NCBI GenBank assembly: GCA_016193465.1
Contig: JACPSE010000228.1
Coordinates: 1-44,037, forward strand
Length of the DNA: 44,037 nt
Source: Deltaproteobacteria bacterium
GTDB taxonomy: Bacteria; Desulfobacterota; Binatia; UBA9968
Direction: 5' to 3'
Position numbers and translations under genes: made by a program. The notes beneath the pieces are model-generated. The model was not told the origin of the DNA and did not search any database. It worked only from the letters and a program-made list of their open reading frames with translations. Numbering within the stretch: the stretch's first letter is position 1; every line of letters starts with the position of its first letter. Positions 40,590 to 44,037 of the stretch are shown here, piece by piece.

Positions 40590-40973
40590 CTAAACGTCGC
40601 CCTTGCCCCGCAAATGGGTCGCGACCTCGCGAACAAAGGTTGTTTTATCAAGGGGTTTCGTGATGTAGGCAGCACAGCCCACGGCCAATGCTTTTTCTCT
40701 GTCTCCCGTCATAGCATAGGAGGTCACGGCCAATACCGGAATGCCGGCCGTCGCGGGTTCCTCTTTTAACTTCTTGGTAGCCTCAAGCCCATCCATTCCA
40801 GGGAGCTGAATATCCATGACGATCAGATCAGGTCGCTCGGTCTTAAGTATCTCGAAAGCCTCCTGCGCCGTGGCTGCCTCGCGCACCAGGTATCCCTGCG
40901 ACCGAAGCAGAAACTCCGCCAGCCGACGGTTTACTGCATTATCTTCCACCAGCAAGATTTTCTCTCCAGCCAC
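40590..40973 (-). CDS. Stand-alone receiver protein (DivK/CheY-like)
   Basis: The 127-residue single-domain response regulator reads KILLVEDNAVNRRLAEFLLR, LIVMDIQLPGMDGLEATKKL (phospho-Asp) and PVLAVTSYAMTGDREKALAV, with lysine in AYITKPLDKTTF. E-D-N-x-x-N-R is typical of DivK and phosphorelay receivers. I start at GTG 40973, which has GGAG five bases upstream; an in-frame GTG two codons earlier would put the ribosome site on top of itself. It lies between the histidine kinase and the NtrC-type protein and may pass or buffer phosphate. Confidence 0.92.
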   Translation of the reverse strand: MAGEKILLVEDNAVNRRLAEFLLRSQGYLVREAATAQEAFEILKTERPDLIVMDIQLPGMDGLEATKKLKEEPATAGIPVLAVTSYAMTGDREKALAVGCAAYITKPLDKTTFVREVATHLRGKGDV

Positions 40974-40980
40974 TTTCACT

Positions 40981-41075
40981 CCATTTTCGATTTTAGACTT
41001 CGGTCGTGAGCCTCAGTCTAACGATTTCGGATTTTAGATCGTCCCTATTGACCATTGACTAATGACCAATGGCTT
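40981..41075. repeat. Heptamer and GATTTTAGA repeats between kinase and receiver genes
   Basis: The 100-base spacer contains four 7-base units in a row (ATTGACC, ATTGACT, AATGACC, AATGGCT at 41047-41074), which also form the dyad CCATTG/CAATGG, and GATTTTAGA twice (40989-40997, 41030-41038). The kinase-receiver gap is otherwise without signals. Confidence 0.6.
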
Positions 41076-42920
41076 TCAAGCCAGCGGTAGCGTAAAGTAA
41101 AAACGGCTTCCCTTGCCGAGTTCGCTTTCAACCCATATCTTCCCGCCATGCATCTCCACGAACTTCTTCGCCAGGGCCAAGCCGAGTCCCGTTCCCTCGG
41201 GCTGATCGTTTCCGCTGTCTCTCGCCACCTGTCGGAATTCCTGGAAAATTCGCTCATGCTCCTCCGCGGGGATGCCGGGGCCTGTGTCTCCGACCTCAAT
41301 ACGCACCGCTCCATCCTTGGTTGTCGTCCGGACCCAGACCTTTCCGGCTTCGGGCGCGAACTTGATAGCGTTACCCACCAGGTTCAGCAAAATCTGCTTG
41401 ATTCGCGCCGCGTCCATTGGGACCGCGCCAATCTCACCATCGCTCTCGACCTGAATGTCAATAGACTTCTTGGCCGCCAGCGGATGCACCGTGCTTTTGA
41501 CCGTCTGCAGGATCTCGTGCAGAGGCGCTGGCTCGACCTGCAATTCCACCCGGCCCGCCTCGATCTTGGCCAGGTCTAAAAGGTCATTGATGAGGCTAAG
41601 CAGATGTCTCCCGCTGTTTAAGATGTCGGTCAGAAACTGTCTCCGCTCCTCTTCGGTAACCCTCAATGAGGGATCAAGCAAAACCTCCGAGAAGCCGATG
41701 ATCGCGTTCAGCGGGGTGCGGAATTCATGGGAGATACTGGCCAGGAAAGCGGACTTGTGGCGGCTTGCCTCATCGAGGCTCTGATTGGCAACCGCGAGTT
41801 CCTGAGTCCTCTCTGCGACCTTTTTCTCCAAGTCTGCATAGGCCTCCTGAAGGGCCGCGGTCATCTTGTTGAACTCCTCCGCCAGGACCTCAATCTCATC
41901 ACCGGTCTTGAGATCGAGACGAAGGCCGAGGTCGCCTCTGCCGATGCGCTCCACTCCTTGGCCCAACACCCTTAGAGGACCAATAACCCGGCGCGCCACA
42001 AAAAGGCTCGCGAAAAGAGCCATTCCGACTCCGACCAGGAGCAGGCTAGAGGTTCGCAGCACGGAGGCGTAAAGCGTTTCGTACGCTTCTTCCACCGGCC
42101 TCTCGATAAAAACCGCCCAATCGAGGCGCGGGATCAGAGCAAAAGAACTGATCACGTTTCTCCCCTGTAAATTACGGGCGACCGTTAGCCACGCAGCCTG
42201 GCCATCTGCAACGGGCTGGAATGCGGCCTGAACCTGATTGAGTTGAGACACGTTCCGCCCCTGCAACACCAAGCTGATATCCGGATGGGCTATAAGATCG
42301 CCAGAGCGGGCAACAGCATAGGAATATCCAGCTTTTCCTTGTTTGATGCCCGAGATCACCTCCCAAACATATTTGAGATTCACCTCGGCTTGAAGGACGC
42401 CAATGACATTACCCCTAAAATGCTCGATGGGAAGGGCAACAGTCATGTAAGGCTCGGAATCCCTGACAAAATAGACCGGACCAAAATAAGTTTTTCCTTC
42501 CTTGGCCTGTTGGAAGGCGGTTGAGTTGGAGAAATCGCTCTTCACATCAAGGGAGACAGCACGAAAGCGAGAAATCTGCGCCTGTTTAGACCCATTAGCA
42601 TCAAGCGCTACCGCCTCAGTTATTGCAGGGGCCAAAAAGAGAAGTCTTTTCAACTCAAACTTGTATTCCTGTGAGATCCCTTCGCGGGCAATATCCCGGC
42701 CTTTAGTGGCCGCTTTCATGGCGGTCTCAACGTCTTGAATAAAACGTTCGATCTTTACGGCAGCCACGGCTGCCGCTTTCTGTTGCAGCAGAGCAAGCTG
42801 CTCTCGGCTCTCATGATACCGAAAATAGATCTCCAAAATGCCGCTGGTGATCAACCCGCCGGCGATCAACAGCACGGAGATGAAAAAATAGTGCCGTACT
42901 AGGCGCCCGCGCCTTCTCAC
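41076..42920 (-). CDS. Cache-HAMP hybrid-less sensor histidine kinase
   Basis: The 614-residue protein has TM1 ([20 protein letters not shown], ~10-30), a periplasmic double-Cache region (~40-285, with [20 protein letters not shown] and [20 protein letters not shown]), TM2 (~290-312), HAMP, a coiled coil, HisKA with [20 protein letters not shown] (phospho-His ~397) and HATPase with [22 protein letters not shown] and [12 protein letters not shown]. The start GTG 42920 overlaps the TGA of the binding-protein gene by four bases and has GAGGTGA upstream; the earlier ATG 42941 is rejected. It senses a periplasmic ligand, maybe with the neighbouring binder. Confidence 0.93.
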   Translation of the reverse strand: MRRRGRLVRHYFFISVLLIAGGLITSGILEIYFRYHESREQLALLQQKAAAVAAVKIERFIQDVETAMKAATKGRDIAREGISQEYKFELKRLLFLAPAITEAVALDANGSKQAQISRFRAVSLDVKSDFSNSTAFQQAKEGKTYFGPVYFVRDSEPYMTVALPIEHFRGNVIGVLQAEVNLKYVWEVISGIKQGKAGYSYAVARSGDLIAHPDISLVLQGRNVSQLNQVQAAFQPVADGQAAWLTVARNLQGRNVISSFALIPRLDWAVFIERPVEEAYETLYASVLRTSSLLLVGVGMALFASLFVARRVIGPLRVLGQGVERIGRGDLGLRLDLKTGDEIEVLAEEFNKMTAALQEAYADLEKKVAERTQELAVANQSLDEASRHKSAFLASISHEFRTPLNAIIGFSEVLLDPSLRVTEEERRQFLTDILNSGRHLLSLINDLLDLAKIEAGRVELQVEPAPLHEILQTVKSTVHPLAAKKSIDIQVESDGEIGAVPMDAARIKQILLNLVGNAIKFAPEAGKVWVRTTTKDGAVRIEVGDTGPGIPAEEHERIFQEFRQVARDSGNDQPEGTGLGLALAKKFVEMHGGKIWVESELGKGSRFYFTLPLA

Positions 42921-43903
42921 CTGATCACCTCGTCCGCCCACATGAGCACATCAGGCGGGATAGGAAGGCCAATTCGCCTGGCAGCCTTGAGATTGATGAC
43001 CAATTCTAGTTTTGTCGGCTGCTCCACGGGCAGATCAGCCGGTTTGGCCCCTTTGAGAATCTTGTTAACGTAAGCAGCCGACTGCGCGTAAATTGAAGGA
43101 TGGTTTGGCCCATATGACATGAGGCCCCCTGAGTCTGCGTACCTCCTGTCGTGGTATATGGCCGGGATGCGCCTCTTAGCTGCCATCTCTACGATTTGGT
43201 CCCTGTGACTATTGATGAGCTGCGTGTGTACCGCGATGAGCGCCATAGTCTGGCCCCTCGGAATGGCCTGAAAGGCATTCCCAAAATCATCGGCGCTTTG
43301 CACCCCCAAGAATTGAAGCTTCATGCCCAACTCCCTGGCTGCCAGCTCAGTCCGTTCGAACTCAACCTGCAACCTAGATCGACTGGACTGCCAAAGAATA
43401 GCTACATGGGAAAGCTTTGACACGGACTCTTTGAGGATCTCCAGCCGTTTTCCATCTAGCTCGTGACGGACAGAAGTCATGCCCGTGATATTTCCACCAG
43501 GCCGAGCCAAGCTGGCAATCAATCCTGTTCCCACGGGATCGCTGGCTTCTGTCATAACGATCGGGATCGCGTTTGTGGCCTTTTTTGCCACCCGAACCGG
43601 CCGCCCACCCGTCAGAACCATGACATCGACCTTGAGGCGGATGAAGTCGGCTACGAACTCAGGAACTCGTTCCTCGACGCCCTCCGCCAAGCGCCATTCG
43701 ATGATGATATTCTCTCCCTCAACCCAGCCAAGCTCGCGCAGCTTTTGCCTAAACGCCAATACGGCTTGACCGCGCAAGGAGCTATGCTTCGACTGGCCCA
43801 GAAAACCTATGCGCGGCGCCTTCTTCGGCTGTTGCGCTTCGGCTAAGGTAACAGCAGCCAGAAGAATAACCGCCAGCACCAGGACAACGATTTTTGTATT
43901 CAT
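42917..43903 (-). CDS. ABC_sub_bind-family periplasmic binding protein
   Basis: The 328-residue exported protein has a signal peptide, [20 protein letters not shown] then AEA. The mature part is the ABC_sub_bind fold: [70 protein letters not shown] and the end [20 protein letters not shown]. These proteins are numerous in soil bacteria as orphans or beside two-component systems. It overlaps the histidine-kinase gene by four bases (GTGA), so the two are coupled. The ligand is unknown; the proposal that it presents a ligand to the kinase is inference. Confidence 0.9.
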   Translation of the reverse strand: MNTKIVVLVLAVILLAAVTLAEAQQPKKAPRIGFLGQSKHSSLRGQAVLAFRQKLRELGWVEGENIIIEWRLAEGVEERVPEFVADFIRLKVDVMVLTGGRPVRVAKKATNAIPIVMTEASDPVGTGLIASLARPGGNITGMTSVRHELDGKRLEILKESVSKLSHVAILWQSSRSRLQVEFERTELAARELGMKLQFLGVQSADDFGNAFQAIPRGQTMALIAVHTQLINSHRDQIVEMAAKRRIPAIYHDRRYADSGGLMSYGPNHPSIYAQSAAYVNKILKGAKPADLPVEQPTKLELVINLKAARRIGLPIPPDVLMWADEVIR

Positions 43904-43974
43904 CGCCTTGTACGTAGAGCCAGCAGAACTGAAGGACTAGTGTAGCTTCTTTTGCATTTGCAGCGCCTCTAAAC

Positions 43975-44010
43975 AGAAAAGCCCGGCCGGATGAAACCGC
44001 CCGGCGGACC
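43975..44010 (-). terminator. Possible terminator of a gene beyond the right edge
   Basis: On the minus strand GCCGG and CCGGC, ten bases apart, are followed by CGGGC and TTTTC. The stem is short (5 bp), so the call is weak. The rest of 43904-44037 shows no gene; a promoter for the binding-protein operon should lie here, but no -35/-10 or -24/-12 pair is convincing. Confidence 0.28.
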
Positions 44011-44037
44011 CCCAGGACGATCAATCAAAGTTGCTAC

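Noticed and set aside
42921-42941. Earlier ATG start for the histidine kinase
   Set aside because: GTG 42920 has GAGGTGA upstream and a 4-base overlap with the preceding stop; the longer form would overlap by 25 bases.

Overview
The window looks like a piece of chromosome from an uncultivated Gram-negative bacterium of the kind found in soil and groundwater metagenomes (deltaproteobacterial, Binatota, Rokubacteria, NC10 or Tectomicrobia-like). The reasons are a sigma-54 (NtrC-type) activator, Tat-exported solute-binding proteins, an F420/PPOX-type flavin protein, glutathione synthase, and an unusually high density of orphan ABC solute-binding proteins. The exact phylum cannot be fixed from this sequence alone. 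I see no rRNA, CRISPR array or replication origin.

Layout. (1) 1-3.1 kb: the 3' end of endonuclease III, then minus-strand genes: a dimeric alpha/beta-barrel protein behind a decayed SDR dehydrogenase tail, a cytidylate-kinase-like/BON protein, an uncharacterised Cys-rich protein and a HigBA-type toxin-antitoxin pair with a palindromic operator. (2) 3.19-5.67 kb: a mini-island bounded by a 37-bp direct repeat of the 3' half of tRNA-Phe. It holds a small lipoprotein, a zinc-ribbon protein, a 41-residue membrane peptide and a three-gene run of tiny membrane proteins, but no recombinase. (3) 5.7-6.8 kb: debris of a tail-fibre/S74-chaperone-like gene around a small membrane protein. (4) 6.8-11.3 kb: a housekeeping minus-strand block, gshB - RDD protein - rsmE - prmA, then an M24-fold protein that has lost metal ligands. 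(5) 11.4-19.1 kb, plus strand: FAH-family hydrolase, two paralogous Tat-exported peptide/nickel-type binding proteins around a LVIVD beta-propeller, and DppB/DppC-type permeases, with no ATPase. (6) 19.4-29.0 kb: DUF1015 protein, NMT1-like binding protein, a dihydroorotase-like amidohydrolase with its own binding protein, an iron-type binding protein with a fused double permease, a dihydroxyphthalate-decarboxylase-like binding protein and an F420/PPOX protein. (7) 29.1-38.7 kb, a defence and accessory region: a type III restriction-modification operon with broken flanking ORFs, an XRE regulator, an ORF6N protein with a decayed second tail, a second HigBA pair and a DUF4143 AAA ATPase. (8) 38.8-44.0 kb: a stub of glutamine-synthetase adenylyltransferase, then a minus-strand signalling operon: ABC_sub_bind lipid/solute-binding protein - Cache/HAMP histidine kinase (4-base overlap) - stand-alone receiver - NtrC-type sigma-54 activator.

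How the parts fit. The organism seems geared to scavenging many organic solutes: seven periplasmic binding proteins of at least five families sit beside hydrolases of the FAH, amidohydrolase and M24 folds, while ATPases must be shared or encoded elsewhere. The signalling operon at the right edge may couple binding of one solute to sigma-54 transcription. Several intergenic spaces carry short self-similar repeats, and many truncated genes (SDR, S74, GlnE, ORF6N, two R-M ORFs, an HTH tail) mark the region as actively rearranging. The most interesting items are the tRNA-Phe mini-island with its micro-membrane-protein operon and the binding-protein/kinase/NtrC module.
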